A stretch of 64,000 bases of DNA from Comamonadaceae bacterium UBA2121 (GTDB taxonomy: Bacteria > Pseudomonadota > Gammaproteobacteria > Burkholderiales > Burkholderiaceae_C): positions 372,001-436,000 of the forward strand of contig DCYB01000001.1 of NCBI GenBank assembly GCA_002331385.1. Reading direction: 5' to 3'. How positions within the stretch are numbered: the first letter of the stretch is position 1; every line of letters begins with the position of its first letter. Positions 34,227 through 42,426 of the stretch are shown one piece after another. The notes below the pieces were generated by a model. That model searched no databases and had not been told where the DNA came from. It saw only the letters and a program-made list of their open reading frames with translations. Both the position numbers and the translations under genes were made by a program.

Positions 34227-34967
34227 TCAACGCAGTAAATCACATAACTGTGTGAGGGATTGCACATTCACGTGTGGTTGGCGCTCCGGCTCGACCGGTT
34301 GGGCCTGCCTGTTGATCCATGCCGCCTGCATGCCGGCCTGCAGTGCACCAAATACGTCGAGATGTGCGTCGTCGCCGACGTGCAATACGGCTTCGGGCTG
34401 CGCCTGCACCGATGCGGCAGCGGCGTGAAAAATCCGCGCATCGGGCTTGCCCACACCAAACTGGCTGGCACTGAATGCACCTTTGAAATAGCGCCCAATG
34501 CCCACGCGATGGATGTCGGCGTTGCCGTTGGACAGCGCCACCACTGGATAGCGCGCGGCGAGAAATTCGAGCGCTGCCAGCGCGTCGTCGAACAGGTCAA
34601 CGCGTTGACGCTCTGCGAAGAACAGTTCGAAAGCAGGATCGGCCAACGCCGGATCATCACCGCTTTGCGTGAGCGCCTCGCGGATCGATTCGCGGCGCAT
34701 GGCGCTCAGGTCGTGCCGGATCTCGGGGCGCTCGGCCTCCACCTTTTCGCGAATGGCGCGCAAAGAGCGTGCGTCCGGGAACGACGCCGCCGTGTTCGGC
34801 GCGTGTTCCTTGAGCCACTGCGCAAGCACACCTTCGGCGCGCGTGATCGTGGGCCAGACCGGCCAGAGCGTGTCGTCCAGATCGATCGTGATGGCCTGGA
34901 TGCGCTGCACATTCAGCGTTGGGGCGATGATTTCCGGCGAGAGGGAGGAAGGCTTGGTTTCAGACAT
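34227..34967 (-). CDS. HAD-superfamily hydrolase
   Basis: This 246-residue protein is a HAD phosphatase of subfamily IA. Motif I is ITIDLDDTLW, motif II is VVALSNGNAD, motif III Lys lies in VGKPDARIF and motif IV is LHVGDDAHLDVFGA. A helical cap lies between motifs I and II. It is divergent from hemH with about 80 bases between the start codons. A phosphatase beside hemH is frequent in Burkholderiales, but its substrate cannot be named from the sequence. The stop lies directly beside the AT-rich tps control region. Confidence 0.9.
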   Translation of the reverse strand: MSETKPSSLSPEIIAPTLNVQRIQAITIDLDDTLWPVWPTITRAEGVLAQWLKEHAPNTAASFPDARSLRAIREKVEAERPEIRHDLSAMRRESIREALTQSGDDPALADPAFELFFAERQRVDLFDDALAALEFLAARYPVVALSNGNADIHRVGIGRYFKGAFSASQFGVGKPDARIFHAAAASVQAQPEAVLHVGDDAHLDVFGALQAGMQAAWINRQAQPVEPERQPHVNVQSLTQLCDLLR

Positions 34968-35048
34968 GACGGCCTGAGAATAACCGAGTGCGCCTCAGCC
35001 CTTGGCGCGATTCGGGCAGCGCGCGCCCGCGCCTGCGACAATAGGCGG

Positions 35049-36095
35049 ATGCAATCGACCTTCGCTGCCCCACCTGCCGCAACGGAAAACATCCCGCCCG
35101 CCCCACCCACCTGTGCTGTCCTGTTGACCAATCTCGGTACGCCGGATGCGCCCACAGCGCCTGCATTGCGGCGCTATCTGGCGCAGTTTCTGGGCGATCC
35201 GCGCGTGGTGGAGATTCCGCGTGCGGCATGGTTGCCGATCCTGCACGGCATCATCTTGCGCACCCGGCCAGCGAAGTCTGCCGCCAAATACGCCAGCATC
35301 TGGACCGAGGAGGGTTCACCGCTGGCGGTCTGGACGAAGAAGCAGGCCGTGATGCTGCGCGGCTGGCTTGGCGAGGCCGGTCTGCGCCGGGTGCTGGTGG
35401 TGCCAGCCATGCGCTATGGCAATCCCTCCATCGCGGCGCAGTTGCAGGCGCTGCAGCAGCAAGGCATTCAGCGCGTGCTGGTGTTGCCGCTCTATCCGCA
35501 GTATTCCAGTACGACGACCGCCAGCGTGGTGGATGCGGTCTACGCCTGGCTGGGGCAGCAGCGCAACATGCCGGAAGTGCGATTCGTGAACAGCTATCAC
35601 GATGATCCGGCCTACATTCAGGCACTCGCCAAAAGCGTGAAGGCACACTGGGCCAAGCAAGGCGGCCCGGCGCAGAAGCTCGTGATGAGCTTTCACGGCA
35701 TTCCCGCGCGCAACGTGCAACTCGGCGATCCGTACGCGGCCGAGTGCCAGACCACGGCTCGCCTGCTGGGCGCCGCATTGGGACTGTCGCCCGACAAATA
35801 TCAGGTGACGTTCCAGTCCCGCTTTGGCAAGGCGCAATGGCTGCAACCGTACACCGAACCGACGCTCATCGAGATGGCGAAAAAAGGCGTTGCGCGCGTG
35901 GACGTGATGTGCCCCGGCTTCACAGGCGACTGTCTGGAAACGCTGGAAGAAATCAACATGGAAGCACGAGAAGCCTTTCTACATGCAGGCGGTAAGGAGT
36001 TTCGCTACATTGCCTGTCTGAACGACAGCAACGCCTGGATCAGCGCGCTCAGCTCTATTGCGCAAACGCATTTGCAAGGCTGGCCGGTGCGCTAG
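35049..36095 (+). CDS. hemH: Ferrochelatase
   Basis: HemH inserts ferrous iron into protoporphyrin IX in the last step of heme synthesis; the sox cytochromes and oxidases of this window need its product. The 348-residue protein begins with a short Ala/Pro-rich leader, then VLLTNLGTPDAP. LPLYPQYSSTTTASV, the catalytic His region LVMSFHGIPARNVQLGDPY, and VTFQSRFGKAQWLQPYTEPT are all present. The late FTGDCLETLEEI segment has the conserved Glu residues. ATG at 35049 has a GGCGG upstream; a longer frame back to 34260 is antisense to the HAD gene. A glutathione-transferase-like gene follows 40 bases downstream. Confidence 0.96.
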   Translation: MQSTFAAPPAATENIPPAPPTCAVLLTNLGTPDAPTAPALRRYLAQFLGDPRVVEIPRAAWLPILHGIILRTRPAKSAAKYASIWTEEGSPLAVWTKKQAVMLRGWLGEAGLRRVLVVPAMRYGNPSIAAQLQALQQQGIQRVLVLPLYPQYSSTTTASVVDAVYAWLGQQRNMPEVRFVNSYHDDPAYIQALAKSVKAHWAKQGGPAQKLVMSFHGIPARNVQLGDPYAAECQTTARLLGAALGLSPDKYQVTFQSRFGKAQWLQPYTEPTLIEMAKKGVARVDVMCPGFTGDCLETLEEINMEAREAFLHAGGKEFRYIACLNDSNAWISALSSIAQTHLQGWPVR

Positions 36096-36135
36096 ATGGA
36101 GGCGGTTGCACGTCGCACCAACGGAGAACCCTTCC

Positions 36136-36855
36136 ATGCCTGCCACCTCGCGCATCGATTTGACCGCCTTTCCCATCACCCGCAAATGGCCTGCGCGCCA
36201 TCCGGAGCGATTGCAGTTGTATTCGCTGCCTACGCCCAACGGGGTGAAGGTCTCCATCATGCTGGAGGAAACCGGTCTACCCTACGAAGCACACCGTGTG
36301 TCGTTCGAGACGCAAGACCAGATGTCTGCGGAGTTCCTCTCGCTCAATCCGAACAACAAGATTCCTGCCATCCTTGATCCGCACGGCCCGGATGGCGAGC
36401 CGCTGGCGTTGTTCGAGTCGGGCGCGATCCTGATCTATCTGGCCGCCAAAACCGGTCAACTGCTTCCCAGCAACGACGCGGACAAATACCGTGTGCTGCA
36501 GTGGCTGATGTTCCAGATGGGCGGCGTCGGGCCGATGTTCGGGCAACTGGGGTTCTTTCACAAATTTGCCGGCAAGGAATACGAAGACAAGCGCCCGCGC
36601 GACCGCTATGTGGCCGAGTCGCGTCGCTTGCTCGGCGTGCTCAACCAACAATACGCACAGCACGCCTGGGTGGCTGGCGACGCCTATTCGATTGCCGACA
36701 TCGCCATCCTGCCGTGGGTGCGCAACCTCGACGGCTTCTATGAAGCAGGCGATCTGGTCGGGTTTTCCGATTTCCCGCATCTGCAACGGGCGCTGGAGGC
36801 ATTCGTGGCCCGACCAGCGGTGCAAAGAGGATTGCTGATTCCCGAAGCGGGTTGA
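36136..36855 (+). CDS. Glutathione S-transferase-like disulfide reductase
   Basis: This 239-residue protein has the YfcG/YghU (Nu-class) pattern: RLQLYSLPTPNGVKVSIMLEETGLPYEAH at the start, LNPNNKIPAI for the cis-proline turn, and ALFESGAILIYLA for glutathione binding. Nu-class enzymes use glutathione to reduce disulfides or organic peroxides and lack classic transferase activity. The C-terminal helical domain ends normally (SIADIAILPWVRN). ATG at 36136 has GGAGAAC upstream. It is 40 bases after hemH on the same strand. Confidence 0.87.
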   Translation: MPATSRIDLTAFPITRKWPARHPERLQLYSLPTPNGVKVSIMLEETGLPYEAHRVSFETQDQMSAEFLSLNPNNKIPAILDPHGPDGEPLALFESGAILIYLAAKTGQLLPSNDADKYRVLQWLMFQMGGVGPMFGQLGFFHKFAGKEYEDKRPRDRYVAESRRLLGVLNQQYAQHAWVAGDAYSIADIAILPWVRNLDGFYEAGDLVGFSDFPHLQRALEAFVARPAVQRGLLIPEAG

Positions 36856-36931
36856 ATGCGCGCCAGCGGGGCGCGCATATTTCTTTTCGTAATAAAGATA
36901 CTGCAACTTCGTCGTTTGAATTGGCGTTAAC

Positions 36932-36951
36932 ACATAAGACAATCCTTATGT
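36932..36951. promoter_or_regulatory. Inverted repeat upstream of the rhodanese gene
   Basis: ACATAAG and CTTATGT form a perfect 7-base dyad with a six-base spacer, 86 bases before the rhodanese start and in an AT-rich stretch. It may be an operator for the thiosulfate uptake operon; the binding protein is unknown. Confidence 0.4.
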
Positions 36952-37036
36952 TAGGACGCGCTTTCCTTTCCGGGTGACTGATTTCCGGAGCCGATCGCGT
37001 CCGCTTCCTTTCCTCCATCCAGTTCCAACGCGCATC

Positions 37037-37981
37037 ATGAAAGCCTTGTTCGTCGCGGCGGTCGCGCTCTCCGCCATTCACACCGCCTGGGGCGCGCAGC
37101 CGCTGCTGACGCCAGCCCAGTTGCAGCCTCTGCTCAAGAAGCCGGACGTGCGCGTGATCGACATTCGCGACGCCAAGAGCTTTGAGCTGGGGCACATCGC
37201 AGGTGCCGTCAATGCGCCGTATGGCAAATGGCGCGGCCCGGCGACCAATCCCGGCGAATTGCCCGATCAGGCCAAGCTCATACAACTGGTGCAATCGTTG
37301 GGTTTGACGCCGCAGACACATGCCGTCGTAGTCTCCAATGGTGTGGATGCGACCGACTTTGGCGCGATGGCGCGCGTCTACTGGACGCTCAAGAGCCCGG
37401 GCCTGACAGAGCTCTCCATCGTCAATGGCGGCATGATGGAGTGGGAAAAGAGTGGCCAAAGCACCACGCAAGCACCCACCCGCGTGCAGCCGAGCGCATA
37501 CGCGCCCACGTTCAATGCCGAATGGCTGGCCACCCGCAACGACGTGCGCCAGCACATCGACCTGAGCAACGCGGCGCTCGTGGATTCGCGCCCCGATGCG
37601 TTTTATCAGGGCAAGACGCGTGCCCCCGCTGCCAAGGTGTCGGGCACATTGCCCGGTGCGCAGCAACTGGATTTCAACCAATGGTTCCAGCCCGGCACGG
37701 CGCTTTTTGTGGATGCACAGAAGGCCAAGTCCGTGGCAGCGCAATTGCAGCGCCAGCAAGGACAGGACACGGTCGCTTTCTGCAACACCGGCCACTGGGC
37801 GGCGACCGACTGGTTTGGGCTGTCCGAAGTGGCCGGCCTGCCCCATGTGCGCCTGTATGCCGGCTCGATGGTGGACTGGACGCAATCCAAAGACACGCCC
37901 CAGATGGCGCACCAGCCCAGCCGTGGCGAATCGCTGGCCTACGATGCCCGCCGCTGGTGGGAGCGCACGTTCAAGAAATAA
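37037..37981 (+). CDS. Periplasmic tandem-domain rhodanese (thiosulfate sulfurtransferase)
   Basis: Sulfurtransferases of this type move sulfane sulfur from thiosulfate to an acceptor thiol. A signal peptide (MKALFVAAVALSAIHTAWGA) sends it to the periplasm. The first rhodanese domain has DVRVIDIRDAKSFELGHIAGA but a Ser (VVVSNG) where the catalytic Cys would be, so it is probably inactive. The second domain has VDSRPDAFYQG and the active Cys in VAFCNTGHWAA (about 248). ATG at 37037 gives a proper signal peptide; earlier in-frame starts do not. The TsuA-type thiosulfate permease starts 57 bases downstream, so the pair probably handles the same sulfur compounds. Confidence 0.88.
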   Translation: MKALFVAAVALSAIHTAWGAQPLLTPAQLQPLLKKPDVRVIDIRDAKSFELGHIAGAVNAPYGKWRGPATNPGELPDQAKLIQLVQSLGLTPQTHAVVVSNGVDATDFGAMARVYWTLKSPGLTELSIVNGGMMEWEKSGQSTTQAPTRVQPSAYAPTFNAEWLATRNDVRQHIDLSNAALVDSRPDAFYQGKTRAPAAKVSGTLPGAQQLDFNQWFQPGTALFVDAQKAKSVAAQLQRQQGQDTVAFCNTGHWAATDWFGLSEVAGLPHVRLYAGSMVDWTQSKDTPQMAHQPSRGESLAYDARRWWERTFKK

Positions 37982-38038
37982 GCCCGAGCGTGGCCGCACT
38001 GCGCCCGCCGCCCCGCCCACCTATCTGAATTTCCTGCC

Positions 38039-39208
38039 ATGAGTACGTCTCTCCCCCTTTCTTCCGCCGGTCACGCCGCTGCACCAGCGGCAGCGCCTGC
38101 ATCGTCCAGCTTCAAGCGTTTGCCGTTGGCCGTGCTCTTCGCCGTGTTTTTTGGCTGGCTGCTGTGGAGCGTGTCTGTGCGTCAGGCCGCGTTGTTCGCC
38201 ATCGGGCTGGGGCTGGGTGCCGTGCTCGCAGGCAAGCGCTTTGGCTTCACCACGGGTTGGCGCATGCTGGTGGAAGACAAGGATGCCAGCGGTGTGTTCG
38301 GGCAATTGCTGCTGCTGGCCCTAGCAGCGGCCATGGCGATGCCGCTGCTCGGGCATTTTCCTGAGCTGACCGCCGCGCTTGGCCCGCCCAGTATCAGCCT
38401 GCTGGTCGGTGCTTTCGTTTTCGGGCTGTGCATGCAGATTGCCGACGGCTGCGGCAGCGGCACGCTGTACAAGGCGGGCATGGGCATTCCGATGAACGCC
38501 GCCATCCTCCCGATGTTCGCCATTGGCAGCTTTCTGGGCAGCATGAGTCTGGGTTGGTGGCTCGATCTGGGCGCGCTGCAGCCCGTTGGTTTGGTCACGC
38601 AATGGGGTTGGCAATATGCGCTGGTGGCCACGCTGGCCGCCTTGGCTGTCGTCGCAGCAGGTGTGGCGCTGTACGCACGTTCGGCCAACACGCGCCTGCA
38701 ACGCGCGCCCAAGCCGCTGTATGTACGCCGTTGGTTGGTGGGCGCGGTGTTGCTGGCGCTGCTGGCCACACTGAATCTGCTCATCGCGGGTCAACCGTGG
38801 GGCGTGGTCTATGGCTTTGGTCTGTGGGCAGCCAAGATTGCCAACGCCACAGGCGCCGTCGATCTCACGCAGAACTGGTTCTGGAGCCAGCCCGGCAACG
38901 CTGCCCGACTGCACGAAACGGTGCTGCTCGACGTCACCAGCATCACCAACATCGGCATTCTGGGCGGCGCGCTGTGGGTCGCTGCGGCCAAGCCGGTGTC
39001 TGCCAAACCGCTCACAGGAACGCAATGGCTGGTGGCACTGGTGGCCGGTCTGGTGCTTGGATACAGCTCGCGCCTGGCATTTGGCTGCAACGTGGGGGCG
39101 ATGTTCTCGGGCATCTCCACCGGCAGCATCCACGGCTGGATCTGGGTGCCAATGGCCTTTCTGGGCACCATCTTCGGGCTGCGTATTCGCCGCCATTTCG
39201 GCTTCTGA
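38039..39208 (+). CDS. tsuA: YeeE/YedE-family thiosulfate permease (TsuA-like)
   Basis: TsuA imports thiosulfate through a cysteine-lined path. This 389-residue membrane protein has about nine hydrophobic helices. The conserved cysteine motifs are present: IADGCGSGTLYKAG (Cys about 138) in the first half and LAFGCNVGAMFSG (Cys about 349) in the second. A short Ala/Pro-rich cytoplasmic leader precedes the first helix. It follows a periplasmic rhodanese gene and precedes a small membrane ORF. A second, shorter YeeE/YedE protein lies at the end of the sox cluster. Thiosulfate is the best guess for substrate from family and context; it has not been shown here. Confidence 0.85.
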   Translation: MSTSLPLSSAGHAAAPAAAPASSSFKRLPLAVLFAVFFGWLLWSVSVRQAALFAIGLGLGAVLAGKRFGFTTGWRMLVEDKDASGVFGQLLLLALAAAMAMPLLGHFPELTAALGPPSISLLVGAFVFGLCMQIADGCGSGTLYKAGMGIPMNAAILPMFAIGSFLGSMSLGWWLDLGALQPVGLVTQWGWQYALVATLAALAVVAAGVALYARSANTRLQRAPKPLYVRRWLVGAVLLALLATLNLLIAGQPWGVVYGFGLWAAKIANATGAVDLTQNWFWSQPGNAARLHETVLLDVTSITNIGILGGALWVAAAKPVSAKPLTGTQWLVALVAGLVLGYSSRLAFGCNVGAMFSGISTGSIHGWIWVPMAFLGTIFGLRIRRHFGF

Positions 39209-39229
39209 TCGCGCGAAGGACTGATTCAC

Positions 39230-39403
39230 ATGACACAACAAACCGCCCTTCGCAGCGCCTTCTGGCTCGTGCTCGTGGCCTTCCTCGCATGGGATTTTGT
39301 GCGTTCACCCGCCGTCGATCTCCGCTTTGAGGCACCGCTCATCGCCGCTGGTTCAGGACAGGCCGCTCAAGGGGGGCATTGCTCGATGCCTGCAGGCAAG
39401 TGA
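39230..39403 (+). CDS. Small membrane protein ORF behind tsuA (57 residues)
   Basis: This ORF is too short for many gene finders. It starts with ATG at 39230, 21 bases after the permease stop, with AAGGA about 11 bases upstream. The product has one hydrophobic helix (AFWLVLVAFLAWDFV, about residues 10-24) and a tail ending GGHCSMPAGK that carries a single Cys. Gene spacing, strand and the membrane helix favour a real protein that works with TsuA or the rhodanese. No family is recognised, and coding status rests on context. Confidence 0.5.
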   Translation: MTQQTALRSAFWLVLVAFLAWDFVRSPAVDLRFEAPLIAAGSGQAAQGGHCSMPAGK

Positions 39404-39663
39404 GCCACCCCCCGGATTCAGTCAACGAAAGTCAAGAACCTCCCATCTCCGTCGCCCGCAAACAACTGTCAAACCTCCTTATTTGTGTAGGCGAAGCGCG
39501 CATAGTGATGTGAACGTCAGTACAAGCCGTCTTTCTCCTAATACGATCTCTATATCCTGATTCAAGCGCTGCAGGCTTTCACGTTACGAGGGCTGCAACA
39601 CCGGAAAAAAGGACATGCATCTCGCACCAGAGTTGCATCTCTCAACAGAAAGGAAGGACTGTT
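39404..39663. other. Intergenic gap before the SYLF lipoprotein gene
   Basis: No ORF or RNA is recognised in these 260 bases. The last part includes GAAAGGAAGGA, the ribosome site of the SYLF gene, and a moderately AT-rich stretch around 39470-39560 that should hold its promoter. Confidence 0.5.
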
Positions 39664-40248
39664 ATGCGAAAGATTTCTATGCGTACCGTTGTGATGGCTG
39701 CAGCAGTGGCCGTGGGCAGCATGTCGATGGTGGCCTGCACGACCACCAAGCCCGAGACGTCCTCTGCACCGCGCATGGACAGCACGACGATCAACACCCG
39801 TGCCAACGCCACTCTGGAGCGCCTGTACCAGACGGCCCCCGGCTCGCGTGAAATGATCGCCAACGCCAAGGGCGTGCTGATTTTCCCATCCGTGGTGGGT
39901 GGTGCCTTCGTGGTGGGTGTGGAACATGGCCGTGGCGTGCTGCGTGAGCATGGCCGCAACACCGCTTACTACAGCACGACCGGCGCGTCCATCGGCTGGC
40001 AGATCGGTGGCCAATCCAAGGCTGTGGTCTATGTGTTCAACACCCAGGAAGCCCTGAACAAGTTCAAGAACAGCAATGGCTGGCAAGCCGGTGCCGATGC
40101 ACAGGTGACCGTCGGCAAGGTGGGCGCCAATGGCTCCATCGACACCACCACCGCGCAAGAACCTGTCGTGAGCTATGTGCTGACGAATGTGGGTCTGGAA
40201 GCGGGCGTGTCGCTGAATGGCTCGAAGATCACCAAGGTGACCGAGTAA
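39664..40248 (+). CDS. SYLF-domain (YSC84/BPSL1445-like) lipoprotein
   Basis: This 194-residue protein has a signal peptide with a lipobox (SMVACTT, Cys about 25) and then one SYLF domain. Motifs include LERLYQTAPGSREMIANAKGVLIFPSVVGG, GRGVL, and GASIGWQIGGQSKAVVYVF. SYLF domains bind lipids in eukaryotes; bacterial members are abundant envelope lipoproteins and the Burkholderia BPSL1445 protein is immunogenic. ATG at 39664 has GGAAGGA upstream. It has its own terminator, so it is probably a single gene. Confidence 0.85.
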   Translation: MRKISMRTVVMAAAVAVGSMSMVACTTTKPETSSAPRMDSTTINTRANATLERLYQTAPGSREMIANAKGVLIFPSVVGGAFVVGVEHGRGVLREHGRNTAYYSTTGASIGWQIGGQSKAVVYVFNTQEALNKFKNSNGWQAGADAQVTVGKVGANGSIDTTTAQEPVVSYVLTNVGLEAGVSLNGSKITKVTE

Positions 40249-40259
40249 TCATCGACGCT

Positions 40260-40322
40260 GCATCCTGCTGCGGCAGGATGCACGACACATCAAGCCGTCC
40301 GGGCGACCGGGCGGCTTTTTTT
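40260..40322 (+). terminator. Two hairpins ending the SYLF gene
   Basis: The first hairpin (40260-40281) pairs GCATCCTG with CAGGATGC. The second (40294-40315) pairs GCCGTCCGG with CCGGGCGGC and is followed by seven T residues, a classic intrinsic terminator for the plus strand. Confidence 0.85.
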
Positions 40323-40328
40323 GCGGCT

Positions 40329-41339
40329 TCAGGAAATCAGCGGCCCTTCGGATGGGGATGTTGCGTTCTCCGCGCGCGCATCCGGAGCGCCGGCCGCCGC
40401 GACCTCCACATCGAACCCCGCTGACTGCCACGCCTGCAAACCGCCCACCAGCGGGCGTACGTTGGTGAAGCCGGCACGCTGCAATTGCTTGGCGATGCGG
40501 GCGGCGGAAATCTCATGCGGACAATCGCAATAAATCACCAGACCATGCGGGTGCGCGTCCTGCGGCAGCAAGGTCTGATGCGGCAACTCGCCCTGACGCG
40601 ACTCCACCTTCCAGGCCCGTGCGCCGGGAATGTGCGAGCGCTCGAACTGCGACAGATCGCGCACGTCGATCACCGTCGGGCGCACGCCCTGGGTGTGCAG
40701 CCCGGCCAACTCATGCACCGACATGCGCGGCATTTTCAGCGAACGCAGCACGCGCTTGCGCTGCCACCATTTACGCGCGAGAAAGACGATGAAGGCAATG
40801 CCAAGCAGCACCAGCCCCCATTGCCCCAATGCGGCCAGCACGTCGAGCAAATCCTGCACCGTGCTGCTGAAGAGTGAACCAAGGAACACCGCAGACCCCA
40901 CCCAGATCAGCGCACCCACGGCATCAAACAGGATGAATACCGCCAGCGGCGTTCCCACCGTGCCGGCGAGCGCACTGGCGATGGAAGCAAAACCCGGAAT
41001 GAATTTGGCGACGATCAGCGACTTCGGCCCCCACCGGCCATAGACCGATTCGGTCTGGCGAATGCAGGCATCGGGCGACAGCGAGATGCGGCAGACTTGT
41101 CCCAGGACGGCATGCCCGTACGATTTGCCCGCGTGGTACCAGGCCACGTCGGCAATCAGCGCCGCGACCACGGCCACACCCACCAGCATGAGCATGCGCG
41201 TGAGGCTGCCGCCCTCCAGCGCGCCTGTCACGACCAGCACGGGGTAGGCAGGAATCGGCGCACCCAGTTGCTCAATGAGGACATTGAGAAACACGATGCC
41301 AAAGCCGTATTCACGGATCAGATCCATCAACCAGGTCAT
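40329..41339 (-). CDS. DedA-family membrane protein fused to a rhodanese domain
   Basis: The first about 200 residues form a DedA/VTT-type membrane domain, with GAPIPAYPVLVVTGAL and GPKSLIVAKFIPGFASIASALAG; DedA proteins flip lipids or support membrane homeostasis. A basic linker (KWWQRKRVLRSLKMP) leads to a cytoplasmic rhodanese domain (about 215-310): PTVIDVRDLSQFERSHIPGA and the active loop IYCDCPHEISAARIA with its Cys. A disordered tail ends the protein. ATG at 41339 has AAGGAG upstream. Fusion of these domains is known in proteobacteria, but its role is not. It is close to two sulfur gene groups here, although that link is inference. Confidence 0.87.
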   Translation of the reverse strand: MTWLMDLIREYGFGIVFLNVLIEQLGAPIPAYPVLVVTGALEGGSLTRMLMLVGVAVVAALIADVAWYHAGKSYGHAVLGQVCRISLSPDACIRQTESVYGRWGPKSLIVAKFIPGFASIASALAGTVGTPLAVFILFDAVGALIWVGSAVFLGSLFSSTVQDLLDVLAALGQWGLVLLGIAFIVFLARKWWQRKRVLRSLKMPRMSVHELAGLHTQGVRPTVIDVRDLSQFERSHIPGARAWKVESRQGELPHQTLLPQDAHPHGLVIYCDCPHEISAARIAKQLQRAGFTNVRPLVGGLQAWQSAGFDVEVAAAGAPDARAENATSPSEGPLIS

Positions 41340-41449
41340 CTACCGGCTCTCCTTGGGGCCCGAAGCGAATTGTCCACGATGCTAGAGGGCCGCCAGTATC
41401 CTTGCAGGTCCAAGGTTGAAGCAACTGGCGCCAAACGCATTGCCGAGCG

Positions 41450-42352
41450 TTACCCGTGCGCCGTTTGCGCAGTTTGCGCTGCCGACAGGTGCTGGAGAAT
41501 CGGTTGCCACTGCTCGGGAACGTTGAGCGCAGGCGCATGCCCGCAGCCGGGAATTTCCAGCCACTGCAGCTGCCCTTGCAAGCCCGGCCCGCGCGTGCGC
41601 ATCTGCTGCGCCACGTCTTTGAGCACCAGATCGGAATCGACGCCGCGCAGCAGCAGCACGGGCAGATCGAGCGCGTCGTAATGCGGCCAGATCAGGTAAT
41701 CGTCCGCGTGCTCGGTGAATTGCTGCGTGATCGCCGGATCGTAATGCGGCGTGACGCGGCCATCCGGCAGGCGCCGCATGCTGGTTTCGGCCAGCTTGCG
41801 CCACTCGGCGTCGCTCAACCAACCGAACGGTGCGTAGGCCGTGCGGAAGAACTGTTCCAGCTGCGCCATGGAGTCGAACACGGGCGGCTGACCGGCGTAT
41901 GCCTTGATGCGCTCGATGGCCGGGGCGGCCAGCTTCGGCGCGTTGTCGTTCAGCACGAGGGACACGATGCACTCGCGCATGTCGGGCTCGAACATTCCCG
42001 ATGCGCAGACCGTGCCGATGGCGCCGCCCATCGATGTGCCGATCCAGTGCGCACGCCGGATACCGAGCGCGTCGAACAACGCGCGCGCCAGGCGGGCGTA
42101 AAAGCGCAGGCAATACTCGTCGCGCGGCGCGCGGCTCCACTGGCTGAAGCCGCGCCCGATGGTGTCCGGGCAGATCACGCGCCAACCCTGCTCCACGAGA
42201 AATGCGGCGAGCGCATCCATGTCGCGCCCGGTGCGCGCCAGTCCGTGCCAGGCAATGACCACGGGCGCGTCCGGCGCGCCCCAGTCCATGTAGTGCAATT
42301 CATATCCAGCGCAGAAAACGTATCGGGAAGCGGCGGTCATGGGGTCAGTCAT
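41450..42352 (-). CDS. Alpha/beta hydrolase
   Basis: This 300-residue protein has the alpha/beta-hydrolase fold: VVIAWHGLARTGRD at the oxyanion hole, GTSMGG as nucleophile elbow (Ser about 109), the acid in LRGVDSDL and His in GCGHAPAL. The cap region is typical of esterases and C-C hydrolases of this group. It lies between the DedA fusion gene and the hydroxybutyrate oligomer hydrolase, all leftward. Substrate is unknown. Confidence 0.87.
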   Translation of the reverse strand: MTDPMTAASRYVFCAGYELHYMDWGAPDAPVVIAWHGLARTGRDMDALAAFLVEQGWRVICPDTIGRGFSQWSRAPRDEYCLRFYARLARALFDALGIRRAHWIGTSMGGAIGTVCASGMFEPDMRECIVSLVLNDNAPKLAAPAIERIKAYAGQPPVFDSMAQLEQFFRTAYAPFGWLSDAEWRKLAETSMRRLPDGRVTPHYDPAITQQFTEHADDYLIWPHYDALDLPVLLLRGVDSDLVLKDVAQQMRTRGPGLQGQLQWLEIPGCGHAPALNVPEQWQPILQHLSAAQTAQTAHG

Positions 42353-42426
42353 TTGGCGGGTCGGTGGCCATCACAAGAAAAAGCCGCGCACAGTGGCGCG
42401 GCCCTTGCGTTCAGCGGATCAGGATA

